Source: Symsagittifera roscoffensis (Eukaryota; Xenacoelomorpha; Acoela; Convolutidae). From it: 60,000 nucleotides of DNA. The position numbers and the translations under genes were made by a program. The notes under the pieces were generated by a model. That model was not told the DNA's origin. It was given only the letters and a program-made list of their open reading frames with translations, and did no database searches. Position 1 is the stretch's first letter; every line of letters starts with the position of its first letter. The stretch covers positions 18,018,660-18,078,659 of the forward strand of contig NC_087069.1 in NCBI RefSeq assembly GCF_963678635.1, read 5' to 3'. Positions 22,001 through 33,585 of the stretch are shown here, in pieces.

Positions 22001-22950
22001 ATAGACAAAATTCGCTAATTTCAAAATTTTTTGATCAAGTTTCCAATTCAGATATTCAACGTATTGCCCACGAAATTCGTGATTTGTTTATAACAAGCAA
22101 GGAAGAGCTAATCAAAATTAATTTTTGTTGACATTTTTTTGGATGCAAGGATAATGCCGGAGAATGAAAGACGTGGAGTGCCTGCATATTTCGAGTTTTT
22201 TTTCTAAGTAAGTTTGTATATGGTTTTCAATGCGTCTTAGGCGTTTTGAAAACCACTCTTGGGTTTGTTCGCTGGTTACTGGCGCATGGGCTCAGATGGA
22301 TGTCTACTGACCGTTTAGCCGTCAATCAGTTCTACCGATGTTAGAGAGGCTGCAAGGCATGGGAAACAATTAGTAGAAGCAGTAACCATAAAGTGAACAA
22401 GTTCAGGTTTTGTTTTCGAAACCGGATAGGGGTGCCTACCGCTAGGAAGTTTTAGAAATTATAATTGACGAATTTGAACTGACAATTGTTTTTAATCTGG
22501 TCTCATGCCGACTACGATTGAACAATTGTTTTAAATATTGATGCAGAGCTTGAACCTTATGGCATTAACCTGTCTAGACAATGCTTTGAAACTGCAGTTT
22601 CTTTTTTTTTCAAACTTGACGATTTTTAAGTTTTCAGATTTATATGTTTTTCCTTGTGTTCTGTAACCCAATTGGGTTCGTTAAGTGTCCCCTCACTGTT
22701 TCTGATGCTTCATATTTAAATTCTCGTTTTATGCATAATTATCATTAATAATGAGGAAAAAATGCTTGCTTTCTTCCACTTTACGGTAGATTTAAATCTG
22801 AACAAAAATTGAGTTTTGCTATAAGGTTTATTTTGATGTGGTTCTTCCGTAAAACAGCTCTTAGTAAATTTTTCATTAAAAATAACCTAGTGTTAAAAAA
22901 TTACAGCTAAGGAGATTTGCAGTTTTGAAGCTATTAGTTATGATATTCAC
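22001..22950. other. Between LINE segments, unassigned
   Basis: This should hold the endonuclease-to-RT linker if the flanking LINE parts are one element. I could not recognise it. The plus-strand frame at 21,871-22,131 is mostly antisense to the RT. Confidence 0.35.
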
Positions 22951-23433
22951 GAAGTAGTTTTCTAGAAGAGAAACGCTGTTAATTGTTTTGTTTTGGACTT
23001 TTTTGTCCTGTGAATAACATTCAATTCTCAAGTTCGATTTTTTAATCGAACAACTGCGATATGAAGTTATTATCTTGTAAGTTCTATTTTGACTTTTTAA
23101 ATGGGAGAATTTCTACCAGCAAAGTAACCCAGAAGCAATGTTCGAAAAGTTCAGTCGATATATAGTTGAAAAAAGGTTTAATGATTGTTTTTTGTGGAGC
23201 ACATATTTTTATTTTTTTAGCTATTTTTGACTGAATTTTTCTAACTTTGCTTCTGGATTACTTTGCTCGCAAAAGTTCTCCCATTTAATAAACCAAAAGT
23301 GAACTTACAAGATAATAAGTTCATATTGCAGTTATTGAGTTTGAAAAACCGAACGTGAAAATGGAATGTGATTAACAGGACAAAAAACTTTAAAACAAAA
23401 CAACTAACGGCATTTCTTCTAAAAGTTCACTCT
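22951..23433. repeat. Large palindrome, ~200-bp arms
   Basis: Left arm about 22,951-23,165 and right arm about 23,235-23,433 are inverted copies, with a ~70-bp loop. Matching words are TTATTATCTTGTAAGTTC in both orientations, AAATGGGAGAA, GCAAAGTAA.CCAGAAGCAA and GACTTTTTTGTCCTGT versus its complement. Differences are frequent but regular. It lies between the LINE RT and endonuclease segments. It could be a foldback or MITE-like insertion; the RNA could form a long hairpin. No target duplication was identified. Confidence 0.75.
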
Positions 23434-23608
23434 GAAAGATTTTTTTTTCATATATTTTGCGCTTGAAGGGAGTTTTTATCCGCACACAGTAAGTTCAGTT
23501 ATGAAAATACTTGCCGTGTGATCTGTTTTAATAGGGGTCGTAAAAAGGATTGATTTGTTTGTTGGGTCTTTTAAACTAAGATTGGTGATTATGAAGTCTA
23601 CAAGTCAT

Positions 23609-24240
23609 TTCGACTGAGTAGGAATTGTTTAACTAATGTCATCGAGGTTGTATGGTTAAAAAATTGTATCAAGGGATTCTTTTTTATCCGTGTTTATATA
23701 TTTCAGGTTAGAATTGCCTGAAATAATCAAGTTAGTGTTGAGTGATTCTACATAGTCAATCGACTGGGCAAGTTTTTCGATAGTTTCAGTAATTTTTGCT
23801 TGGATTGTAATTTATATTTAAAGGGGTAGTCTTTATTGGATGCAGTTTTAAATTCAATCCAGAAAAAGTCATAATTTTTGTGCACTGAAAGCATGACGCC
23901 GCCTCCTTTTGTTTTCTTGCTGATATCGACTGACCTGTCACATCTAAATGAAACAAATTTCTCGCAATCAAGAGATTATAAGTTTTGATCGTTTAAGTTA
24001 TTTAGTCAACTTTCCGAAAAACCGAAAAAAAAATTAGTTTTTCAAGTGATATCAGGTCTAAACAGTTCCTTTGCTATGCTTCTGCGATTTAGATGAAAAT
24101 TTTTATTATGATTTTTGTAGTCTTCAATTTTTTTAGATAAAATCAAAATTCATCAGTGGACCCGGATTTGGATACACGTCACCTAGTTGGAGACGTTTCA
24201 ATTTATTAGAGTGTGAGGTATTGTTTTGGAATTCAGATAA
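23609..24240 (-). pseudogene. LINE apurinic-like endonuclease fragment (copy A)
   Basis: The minus strand reads KFVSFRCDRSVDISKKTK, then GGGVMLSVHKN and FWIEFKTASN, then in another frame ESLNTNLIISGNSNLKYI. These correspond to the LINE endonuclease core: RxDR...GGGV in the middle and the GDFN motif, here GNSN. The enzyme nicks the target DNA in intact elements. The GDFN Asp is lost and the frame is broken repeatedly. A near-identical copy lies at 25,341-25,990. Confidence 0.75.
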
Positions 24241-24316
24241 TAAGTAATGATAGTTATAACGATAATAGTTGTAGTTAACATAACAAGCATTGGGGAGAAA
24301 AATTCAAAGTTCAAGT

Positions 24317-24768
24317 AGTGCGCTGAAGAAAAAACTATATTGGTTTAAAAAAAGTGCGCTGGACAGGCATTGAAAAAATACTTTAGAGAAAAATAACAGC
24401 GCATGGAAAACTATTTGATTTGTTTCTCTTATTTATAACATCGTAAATCACTAGCCCTTTGCTAACCAAAAAAGAAAGCATTGATAAACTAGTTAGGACT
24501 AAGAAGAGTAGCTTTTTGATAAAAATGAATAAAAATTAACAGCCCAAACTTGAAGAAATTTGCCGTAACTAATCTAGTTTAATGATGAAAGCCCTTTGTA
24601 TAATTGAAAGTTTGGTGGTGATTTTAAGTTTGATTGTAGCCCCGCAAGTGAGACAACTTATTCTGAAATTGATCATTGCAGGAATGGCTTATAATGGAAG
24701 TGGGTTTTGTCCAAATTTAAGAACCTATATTCTTTTAGATTTTTTTATCGAAGAGTTTAAATTGAGCA
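24317..24768. other. ~450-bp segment present in only one of two tandem LINE copies
   Basis: Copy A reads AAATTCAAAGTTCAA, then this segment, then AACCTGTTCTTGAACC. Copy B reads AAATTCAAAGTTCAAAACC without it. It carries repeated GTGCGCTG words near its left end and a 73-codon frame (24,582-24,803) that I do not recognise. It is either an insertion in copy A or a deletion from copy B. Target duplication, if any, is only one or two bases. Confidence 0.65.
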
Positions 24769-25072
24769 CCTCAAACCTGTTCTTGAACCAAAAAGTTCGT
24801 TAATTGCATTAATAAACCTATCAATGTTCACATTAGCATAATTTTTGTCTATTATTGGTAATATTTTGCAAGTAACGACGTATCTGGGCTAAATTGGGTA
24901 GTATACACTTAAATTAATTCCAAAATTTTGATAATGAATTCATCAAAGGTAGCAAATTGATTTCAGAATGGAGTACGTCCCATCTAAGAAAATTACTCAA
25001 TTTAATATTTGTTCAGGATACCGATTAAGAACTTCAATTTGCTCTTCAGTGGTGCTAACCTGTATGATTGTA

Positions 25073-25315
25073 CTATAGTGTCATAAGGAGGGTTTCAGTC
25101 TTTATCCGAGAGGTTATACTTGACCCTACTATTAGGTATTTACATGCCTCTGGTATAGGGAAAGAGGTAAACCTCTCACGGTTTTGGACGTCTATTGGTT
25201 TGAAGATTATTGCATCCGGGTTATTTTCGCAAACGGTCTGATCTCTGATCGAGTTCCTTTGGTTTATGATTTCGATAATTTTTCGGTAGTCGTTTTTCTC
25301 ATAGTGTAAATCCAA
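25073..25315 (-). pseudogene. LINE ORF1-like fragment, possible SGNH-esterase start (copy A)
   Basis: An 80-codon frame ends in FPIPEACKYLIVGSSITSRI. The LIVGSSI block resembles motif I (GDS/GSS) of the SGNH-hydrolase domain found in ORF1 proteins of some CR1-group LINEs. A downstream frame with NYANVNIDRFINAINELF would fit the end of such a domain. It lies upstream of the endonuclease on the same strand, as ORF1 should. Similarity is short, and the frame stops soon after the motif. Confidence 0.45.
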
Positions 25316-25340
25316 ATAAATTTTGTATATGGCTGATTTC

Positions 25341-25990
25341 GACTGAGTAGGAATTGCTTAACTAATGTCATCGAGGTTGTATGGTTAAAAAATTGTATCA
25401 AGTGATTCTTTATTATCCGTGTTTATATATTGCAGGTTAGAATTGCCTGAAATAATCAAGTTAGTGTTGAGTGATTCTACAAGGTCAATCGACTGGGCAA
25501 GTTCTTCGATAGTTTCAGTAATTTTTGCTTGGATTGTAATTTATATTTAAAGGGGTAGTCTTTTTCATTTTCATTGGATGCAGTTTTAAATTCAATCCAG
25601 AAAGTGTCATAATTTTTGTGCAGAACCGTTACGTCTTGGTGTGTTTTCGGGTAACTTTTTTATTTTTTAGGCACTGAAAGCATGACGCCGCCTCCTTTTG
25701 TTTTCTTGCTGATATCGACTGACCTGTCACATCTAAATGAAACAAATTTCTCGCAATCAAGAGATTATAATTTTTGATCGTTTAAGTTATTTAGTCAACT
25801 TTCCGAAAAACCGAAAAAAAATTAGTTTTTCGAGTGATATCAGGTCTAAACAGTTCCTTTGCTATGCTTCTGCGATCTAGATGAAAATTTTTATTATGAT
25901 TTTTGTAGTCTTCAATTTTTTTAGATAAAATCAAAACTCATCGGTGGATCCGGATTTGGATACACGTCACTTGGTTGGAGACAATTTAAT
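25341..25990 (-). pseudogene. LINE endonuclease fragment (copy B)
   Basis: This is nearly word-for-word the sequence at 23,609-24,240, including the RCDRSVDISKKTK and GGGVMLSV residues. It has one extra segment of about 55 bp near 25,620-25,672 (CAGAACCGTTACGTC to TTTTTTAG) that is missing from copy A. Broken by stops like copy A. Confidence 0.75.
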
Positions 25991-26403
25991 TTATTAGAGT
26001 GTGGGGTATTGTTTTGGAATTCAGATAATAAGTAATGATAGTTATAACGATAATAGTAGTAGTTAACATAAAAAACATTGGGGAGAAAAATTCAAAGTTC
26101 AAAACCTGTTCTTGAAACAAAAAGTTCGTTAATTGCGTTATTAAACCTATCAATGTTCACATTAGCATAATTTTTATCTATTATTGGTAATATTTTGCAA
26201 GTAACGACGTATCTGGGCTAAATTAAGTAGTATACAGTTGAATTAATTCCAAAACTTTGATAATGAATTCATCAAAGGTAGCAAATTAATATTTCAGAAT
26301 GGAGTACGTCCCATCTAGGAATATTACTCAGTTTAATTTTTGTTCAGGATACCGATTAAGAACTTCAATTTGCTCTTCAGTGGTGCAAACCTGTATGATT
26401 GTA

Positions 26404-26646
26404 CTATAGTGTCATTAGGAGGGTTTCAAACTTTATCCGAGAGGTTATACTTGACCCTACTATTAGGTATTTACATTCCTCTGGTATAGGGAAAGAGGCA
26501 AATCTCTCACGGTTTTGGACGTCTATTGGTTTGAAGGTTATTGCATCCGGGTTGTTTTTGCATACGGTCTGATCTCTGATCGAGTTCCTTTGGTTTATGA
26601 TTTCAATAATTTTCCGGTAGTCGTTTTTCTGATAGTGTAAAACCAA
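26404..26646 (-). pseudogene. LINE ORF1-like fragment (copy B)
   Basis: Eighty codons, differing from 25,073-25,315 at only a handful of residues and ending FPIPEECKYLIVGSSITSRI. The frame is open in both copies. The duplication is recent relative to the element's decay, so this is weak evidence for selection. Confidence 0.45.
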
Positions 26647-26660
26647 ATAAATTTTGTAAA

Positions 26661-27157
26661 TAGCTGATTTCTTGAATTTATCATACTATCGAAGCTCAAT
26701 TTGTTATTTAACATTTTCAATTGTTTTTTTTTGCCTTCAAATGGCCGAAAAATTACAACCAGTAAAATTTAGGTATCAATTTGGAATATAATTTGGGCTC
26801 TAAATATAAATAGGCAGAAATTACAACGAGGCAAATTTCAGTAGTAATTCGGGATTTACAAAAATTTTTTAAACTCAATTGTAGTTAGGTAATTCAGGAA
26901 GTTTGATGTCTCCGGTTGTCTAATACATTTTAACTGGTACAATTTGATTCAACAAATATCGATATTTTGAAAAAAAAATTTATCAAAATTTTGATTTTAA
27001 TTTGAAATAAAATTTTACGGAAAAAATACAAAAACTGAGAGAAAATTCAGTGTTTGTTGTCGTTAAAAATTGATACTGATGATTTTTTTTGGTACAGCAA
27101 ATCTTCAACCATTGGACCTTTTTTTCATTTAAGAAACTGTTTTTTAGGTTTTTTTTT
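26661..27157. other. AT-rich DNA, nothing recognised
   Basis: No frame, repeat or RNA gene with support. Confidence 0.4.
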
Positions 27158-27345
27158 GTCCGCTCTCAACTATTTTGTAGACTTTTTTGTCCATTTTCAT
27201 TACTGTTTTGTAGACGTTTTCTTTTTGTACACTCCGCAACTGTTTTGTAAATTTTTTATCCGCTCTGCAATTGCTTGGTCAACGCTTTTTTGTCCGCTCT
27301 GGCAACTGTTTTGAAGACGTTTTTTGTCCACTCTTAGAACTTTCC
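27158..27345. repeat. ~34-bp minisatellite, about five units
   Basis: Degenerate units of 31-38 bp contain GTCCGCTCT, CAACTGTTTTG and AGACGTTTTTT. The 86-codon frame across it (27,054-27,314) is a Phe-rich by-product of the repeat. Confidence 0.7.
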
Positions 27346-28111
27346 TAACTTTAAAACTTCCGTAAGTCCACTTGCGAAAAAGATCCCTGTTTCGGAAGAC
27401 AAAAAAAATAATGTTTTTGTTGCGAAGCAGTTGAGCAATGATTGTCGATTATAATTTGCTTGGCAATGGTGAATTCTAAAGCGAGCTGTTGGTAATTCAA
27501 AGATTTTTGGGAAAGATTTTTGTCCCAAAATATTGATACAAATATGTAATACTTTTCAGTTCAAGCAATTCTGTTTACAATTTCCAATGTACAATGCGCA
27601 GCAGTTATAAGAAAAGTTCGTGATTGTTGTTCCGTATTGGGAAGCGACTAGAACAATAACAAGAATTGCAACCCTAAGTACCTTGATGCTTTGGCATTCT
27701 GATTATTCAAAATATCCAATCTAATGCAATCCAAAATATCCAATCCAATCTAATCCATACCAACGTCCACTGAGTTTTACTAATTCTCAAAAGTATACCA
27801 TGCCCCACAACGCCTGCTATAGCTCTATTCAGGGTTACCAGGGAATTTTTCGGGTATTAAGTCTGGTATTCTGAGCCTTGCTATTAAGCTATCAATGATA
27901 TCAAATAATTTGCTAAAAAACTAATGTTTATCAATTGTGATGAAAATGATATATGCCAAGAAATATGTCATTTTGATAAAATTAGGAAACTTCTAAGGGC
28001 TGTCAATTTTTCATCCAATGCGTCTTGATGGGTGCCTCCGAAGTGCTCTTTCATCAAAAATATAGTCTTTATAGCGCACCTTATCACTAATATTACGATA
28101 CGATTACGATT

Positions 28112-28545
28112 TTGTTGCTTTCCGTTGTGGTAGATCAACAGTATTTAGCAAAAAGGCAAAAAACTGAGTGTGATGATGCTCAATCCAAAATACTGAGTGC
28201 TAAGCTACGCACAGATCTGAGCTTGCTCCATCAGAAAAACGGCAGCATCTGGGTAGATTTTAATTCACTAAAAAAAAAACTGAACAATCAAAGCCTATAA
28301 AAATTTCAAACAATCCAAATAAATCTAACAAAACAAATTTTTTCGAAGAATTTGAATCAATAATTGATTTTGCGCAGCCATATAAATCAAACTTTGTTCT
28401 TATGGGAGAATATAACCTTAATAATTTAAATTTCGAAAAAAGAGGGTCTTTGGAGACAATATTAAGGCCTTTTATATTAGACGTTGCCGATCAATCAATA
28501 CCAACGCATTCAGAAACGCTAATGGATTATATTATTTCAGATTAA
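28112..28545 (+). pseudogene. Second LINE: endonuclease C-terminal half
   Basis: Across two frames the plus strand reads GSIWVDFNSLKK, then NFFEEFESIIDFAQPYKSNF, VLMGEYNLNNLNF, and SIPTHSETLMDYIISD. The order IWV, GDFN (here GEYN) and P-T-H-S...DYI is the C-terminal half of a LINE apurinic-like endonuclease, with the last His-containing block intact. The Asp of GDFN is Glu. Downstream text to 28,980 still resembles a LINE linker (WNLVNDTRNSKKLINKIAL) but has stops. No RT was found; a tandem array follows instead. Confidence 0.72.
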
Positions 28546-29014
28546 AATCAAAAGAAGTGATAAACAAAGTTTTCAAATTCACTGCCCCAAAAAAAATGAT
28601 CTTTTAGCAACAACTTTGCTATCTGAATTGAAGAAAATTGATAAAACAAAGCCGCTTAATCGTAAAATCTAAAAAAAATCAAAGTATTCATAAACCAATT
28701 TCAAAAATGCTTTACAAACATTAAATGGGAATCCTTCAACAGACAAAACAAACTGTTCAACTCTAGTATCTTTAATTGCTTGAGAAAACTCGCTCCACCC
28801 AAAATTGTTTATGTTCGTAACGGTAAACCATAAACCATGTTCAAGGACGATAATGTCATATCAAACTTACACCACCCAAAAACAACTCAGCGGCAGCAAT
28901 GGAACCTTGTAAATGACACCAGAAACTCTAAAAAACTGATCAATAAAATTGCACTGCTAAAGACCCTTTTGAAGAATCGATAACCAATGAAGTTCATATG
29001 GCGATTTTATTAAT

Positions 29015-30801
29015 TTACACATTTTCCAGACTTGGATATTTTTTTTCAAAAAAAAGAAAGCAATGCTGATGAAGTAACCAACAGAAACACTAGATCAACT
29101 AAATATGACAAACAGCAATTATTTTCCATTTAATTAGTGAAATTGAGTGTAAAAAAGAACTGATTAATCCCAATGCGATTAAACCACCTGACTATCTGAC
29201 ATACCAGCGTGGGCTTTAAGAGATTGATGCAAGTAAAAATAACCACAACTCACATTTCCTATAAACGAATATTCAAAAATCAATTCATTTCCAGCTACAC
29301 TAAAAAAACCATTGTTAGCCTATTATACACAAAGAGGAACGCAACGTAATTGAGAATAATAGCAGACTTTTTGCCCGAAATCTTCTTGTAAAGTGTAAAA
29401 TCTATAAGAAATGAAAGTATTCAGAAACCAATTTCAGAACTGCTTTAACAAACGTTAAATTTACACATTTTCCAGACTTGGATATTTTTTTTCAAAAAAA
29501 AAGAAAGCAATGCTGATGAAGTAACCAACAGAAACACTAGATCAACTAAATATGACAAACAGCAATTATTTTCCATTTAATTAGTGAAATTGAGTGTAAA
29601 AAAGAACTGATTAATCACAATGCGATTAAACCACCTGACTATCTGACATACCAGCGTGGGCTTTAAGAGATTGATGCAAGGAAAAATAACCACAACTCAC
29701 ATTTCCTATAAACGAATATTCAAAAATCAATTCATTTCCAGCTACACTAAAAAAACCATTGTTAGCCTATTATACACAAAGAGGAACGCAACGTAATTGA
29801 GAATAATAGCAGACTTTTTGCCCGAAATCTTCTTGTAAAGTGTAAAATCTATAAGAAATGAAAGTATTCAGAAACCAATTTCAGAACTGCTTTAACAAAC
29901 GTTAAATTTACACATTTTCCAGACTTGGATATTTTTATTCAAAAAAAAAGAAAGCAATGCTGATGAAGTAACCAACAGAAACACTAGATCAACTAAATAT
30001 GACAAAAAGCAATTATTTTCCATTTAATTAGTGAATTTGACTGTAAAAAAGAACTGATTAATCCCAATGCGATTAAACCACCTGACTATCTGACATACCA
30101 GCGTGGGCTTTAGGAGATTGATGCAAGGAAATATAACCAAAACTCACATTTCCTATAAACGAATATTCAAAAATCAATTCATTTCCAGCTACACTAAAAA
30201 AACCATTGTTAGCCTATTATACACAAAGAGGAACGCAACGTAATTGAGAATAATAGCAGACTTTTTGCCCGAAATCTTCTTGTAAAGTGTAAAATCTATA
30301 AGAAATGAAAGTATTCAGAAACCAATTTCAGAACTGCTTTAACAAACGTTAAATTTACACATTTTCCAGCCTTGGATTTTTTTTTTCAAAAAAAAAGAAA
30401 GCAATGCTGATGAAGTAACCAACAGAAACACTAGATCAACTAAATATGACAAAAAGCAATTATTTTCCATTTAATTAGTGAATTTGACTGTAAAAAAGAA
30501 CTGATTAATCCCAATGCGATTAAACCACCTGACTATCTGACATACCAGCGTGGGCTTTAGGAGATTGATGCAAGGAAATATAACCACAACTCACATTTCC
30601 TGTAAACGAATATTCAAAAATCAATTCATTTCCAGCTACACTAAAAAAACCATTGTTAGCCTATTATACACAAAGAGGAACGCAACATAATTGAGAATAA
30701 TAGCGGACTTTTACCCGAAATCTTCTTGTAAAGTGTAAAATCTATAAGAAATGAAAGTATTCAGAAATCAATTTCAGAACTGCTTTAACAAACGTTAAAT
30801 G
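29015..30801. repeat. 447-bp tandem repeat, four units, within the second LINE
   Basis: Units start at 29,015, 29,461, 29,908 and 30,355 with TTACACATTTTCCAG.CTTGG and end with AACAAACGTTAAA. They are almost identical. A fifth, more diverged unit begins at 31,086, preceded by a diverged second copy (30,801-31,085) of the LINE segment at about 28,711-29,014. This reads as duplication of LINE-derived sequence followed by unequal exchange. Confidence 0.92.
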
Positions 30802-31724
30802 GGAATCCTTCAACAGGCAAAAAAAACTGTTCAACTCTAATATAGTTAATTGCATGAGAAATTGCTCCACCCAAAATTGTTTATGTTCGTAACGGTAAAC
30901 CAAAAACTATTTTCAAGGACGATAATTTCATATCAAACTTATTTAACCCGAAAACAACTGAAAGCAGTAATGAAACCTTGTAAATGACACCAGAAACTCT
31001 AAAAAATTGTTCAATTAATTTGCACTGCTAAAAACTCTTTTGAAGAATCGATAACCAATAAAGTTAATATGGCGATTTTATTAATTTACACAGTTTTCAG
31101 ACTTGAATGTTTTTTTTTCAGAAAAAAAAGAAAGCAATGCTGATGAAGTAACCAACAGAAACACTAGATCAACTAAATATGACAAACTGCAATTATTTTT
31201 CAGTTAATAAGTGAAATTGAGTGTAAAAAAGAACTGATTAATCCCAATGCGATTAAACCACCTGACTATCTGACATACCAGCGTGGGTTAAGAGATTGAT
31301 GCAAGGAAAAATAACCACAACTCACATTTCCTATAAACGAATATTCAAAAATCGATTCAATTCCAGCTATATTAGTAAAAACCATTGTTAGCCTATTTTA
31401 CAAAAAGAGGACCGCAACATAACTGAGAATAATAGCAGACTTTTTACCCAATATCTTCTCAGCTAGCTTTAATGATGGTAACTCTGAATAGAGCTGTGCC
31501 AGTCGGTCATATTTGGAAGTTTGACCTTGAAAAAAACGTTTAGTCTTGATTTTGGGGTGAAATGCAATTTTTCAAAAATTCGAATTGAGCATGTCATATT
31601 CATGTTTCTCGCGACAACTGAAAATATCAGAAAAATAAGATCAAAAGTTTCGAACTACAATCGCGGAAAAGTAGTCAAATATAGCAGTGGGAAATTGCTA
31701 TTCGCAATTTCCGATACATAATTC

Positions 31725-31743
31725 GAGAGAGAGAGAGAGAGAG
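31725..31743. repeat. (GA)n microsatellite
   Basis: Nineteen bases of alternating G and A. Confidence 0.95.
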
Positions 31744-33385
31744 TTGAGCTGTCTAATTCGTGGTGGAGACAGAGAATAATCGCGAGTGAAAGGAGAGTGA
31801 AATTCGAGTGGACCAGTGTGAACCGTTGGTGGAAAGGTGGACAACCGAAGTCTCCCAATGGTCCAGAACCAAAACTAATTTCTTGAGCTAAAACTTATTC
31901 AGTACAAAGTTCTCGAATTAGAACTTAATTACCCATCAGTTCAAGAGTCGCTTCAGAGTTTATTTACTCAATTCTAGAGGTCGTGTCGGTATGTGAGTAC
32001 CAAATTTAGATTTCTTGAGTGTGTTTTATACTGTTATGTTGAGTTAGGGAGAGTTTTTAGATTGATCCATCTGAAATGGATCAAAAGTCCACTGTCTAAT
32101 AAGAAGTAACAGTACCTAAGGTTACGACCCTGTTTTTAACGGCGTTCGTGTTTTTTAGGTATTTTGAGACCTAAGTAGGGGGCGCTCTTATTTTCTAGAG
32201 TGGAGGGCTTATTTGGTAGTGGCCTTTAAGCTGTAACAAAAATTTTAGTCTCAGGTCGCAAGTGCCCCAAATTGGCTCCGACCGCTTGAGGTAGAAAAAC
32301 AAAAGAGATAGTGTCCCTGACTCTTGAGCCAATGGTTATAGAGCCATTTTTTCTTTAACTTCATAAGTGACCTAAATAGGCGACTTATACATAGTGTTTT
32401 ATGGCGCTCCTGGGTCTTTTTACGACATCAAGACTACGGGATCAAACCCACTTGACACAGCTCCGGGCTACATGCCCATTCTAGAGTACCTGTGGTGCGG
32501 TTCAACGGAAACGTATCCATGTTTTGGTTGTACCGCGTTAGCTTTTTAAGAAAACTTGAGAAAATTTCCCGTTGCGCTTTCCGGAACTTGGCCGGGCTAA
32601 CCGAGTAAAGGTGGTCACTAAGGGGACAAAAAACAAGTAAAAGAGAAAGAGCGAAAAAAAAAGATTAGAGGTAGTAACAACAAACGACTAAATTATAAAA
32701 AGGACAGTGGCTTTGAATTCCAGATTGGGTGGATCAAACATTTATATTAATTAAATTAGTATACCCATACTGTTTTTCAATGAGACCGATCGTCTCAACC
32801 AAATCAGCAATGTTTTACAGGTGCCCAAGAGTGGGGCGTTGTAGGGTTTTCAGAGAGTTTTGTGATATCAGCGGACGACTTGGAGACTTGGCTGGAAGAG
32901 GTTCCCAGCGAAGTGGGAAAGTGGACATAGGAGGCTTGACCACTGGGATACTTGACTGGAACAGGTGACCAGCCCAGAGGGAAAGTGTGACCAACCGGCA
33001 ACTGATCAGCCAGCAGTGCGATCAAAGCAGAAGAGAGCAAACAGAAGGGGTTGTACAGAGGTTCTGTTTGGTCAAACGGGTATCGTGAAAATACATTTTA
33101 CAATTTAGAAATCAACTGCAAAATTGAATAAGCGAATACCCAAAAATTTGAGGAAACGTTTTTACTTGAGAAGAGCTTGGAAACAGGTTCTACGGTTTTC
33201 TCTCGAGAGGTTTAGTACCCATCGCGCTTAGGGTAATTTTCAGCTTAAGTGGGGGGCTAGATAGTGGGGAAATTAGAAGGGGAGCTGGTTAAGATAGAGT
33301 TTGGCGGTTAAAAATTGTAAAAAGGGGGGACACGTTATAGTAACTATACAATCGATATCGTCGATTTAGTTACATTAGTAGACCC
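31744..33385. other. Unassigned, more GC-balanced segment before the gap
   Basis: Composition differs from the AT-rich surroundings. It holds a ~64-bp internal duplication (32,887-33,010: GAGACTTGGCTGGAAGAGG and ATACTTGACTGGAACAGG) and paired words GACCTAAGTAGG / GACCTAAATAGG. It ends with purine-rich tracts, including AAAAAGGGGGGA near 33,318-33,330. Overlapping frames at 32,729-32,968 and 32,804-33,040 are on opposite strands and unrecognised. An unidentified LTR-type element is one possible explanation; I cannot show it. Confidence 0.3.
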
Positions 33386-33585
33386 NNNNNNNNNNNNNNN
33401 NNNNNNNNNNNNNNNNNNNNNNNNNNNNNNNNNNNNNNNNNNNNNNNNNNNNNNNNNNNNNNNNNNNNNNNNNNNNNNNNNNNNNNNNNNNNNNNNNNNN
33501 NNNNNNNNNNNNNNNNNNNNNNNNNNNNNNNNNNNNNNNNNNNNNNNNNNNNNNNNNNNNNNNNNNNNNNNNNNNNNNNNNNNNN
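33386..33585. other. Assembly gap, 200 N
   Basis: A run of exactly 200 N, probably a nominal scaffold spacer, so order and distance across it are uncertain. Confidence 0.99.

Larger units (their letters stand above)
23609..26660. repeat. Tandem duplication of a LINE 5' fragment
   Basis: Block A (23,609-24,316) plus block B (24,769-25,340) repeat as 25,341-26,103 plus 26,104-26,660. The junction at about 25,341 joins TGGCTGATTT directly to CGACTGAGTAGG. The copies differ by scattered substitutions, a ~450-bp segment and a ~55-bp segment. Confidence 0.88.
27823..31495. repeat. Inverted ~20-bp repeat pair bracketing the second LINE
   Basis: AGCTCTATTCAGGGTTACC near 27,823-27,843 reappears as GGTAACTCTGAATAGAGCT near 31,474-31,494, inverted with one mismatch. 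The pair encloses the LINE remnant. Similarity does not clearly extend further inwards. It may mark the ends of a DNA element that received the LINE, or be two solo copies of a short element in opposite orientation. Confidence 0.4.

Noticed and set aside
32400-32520. tRNA-like words (GGGATCAAACCCAC)
   Set aside because: No cloverleaf could be built around them: acceptor and anticodon stems do not pair.
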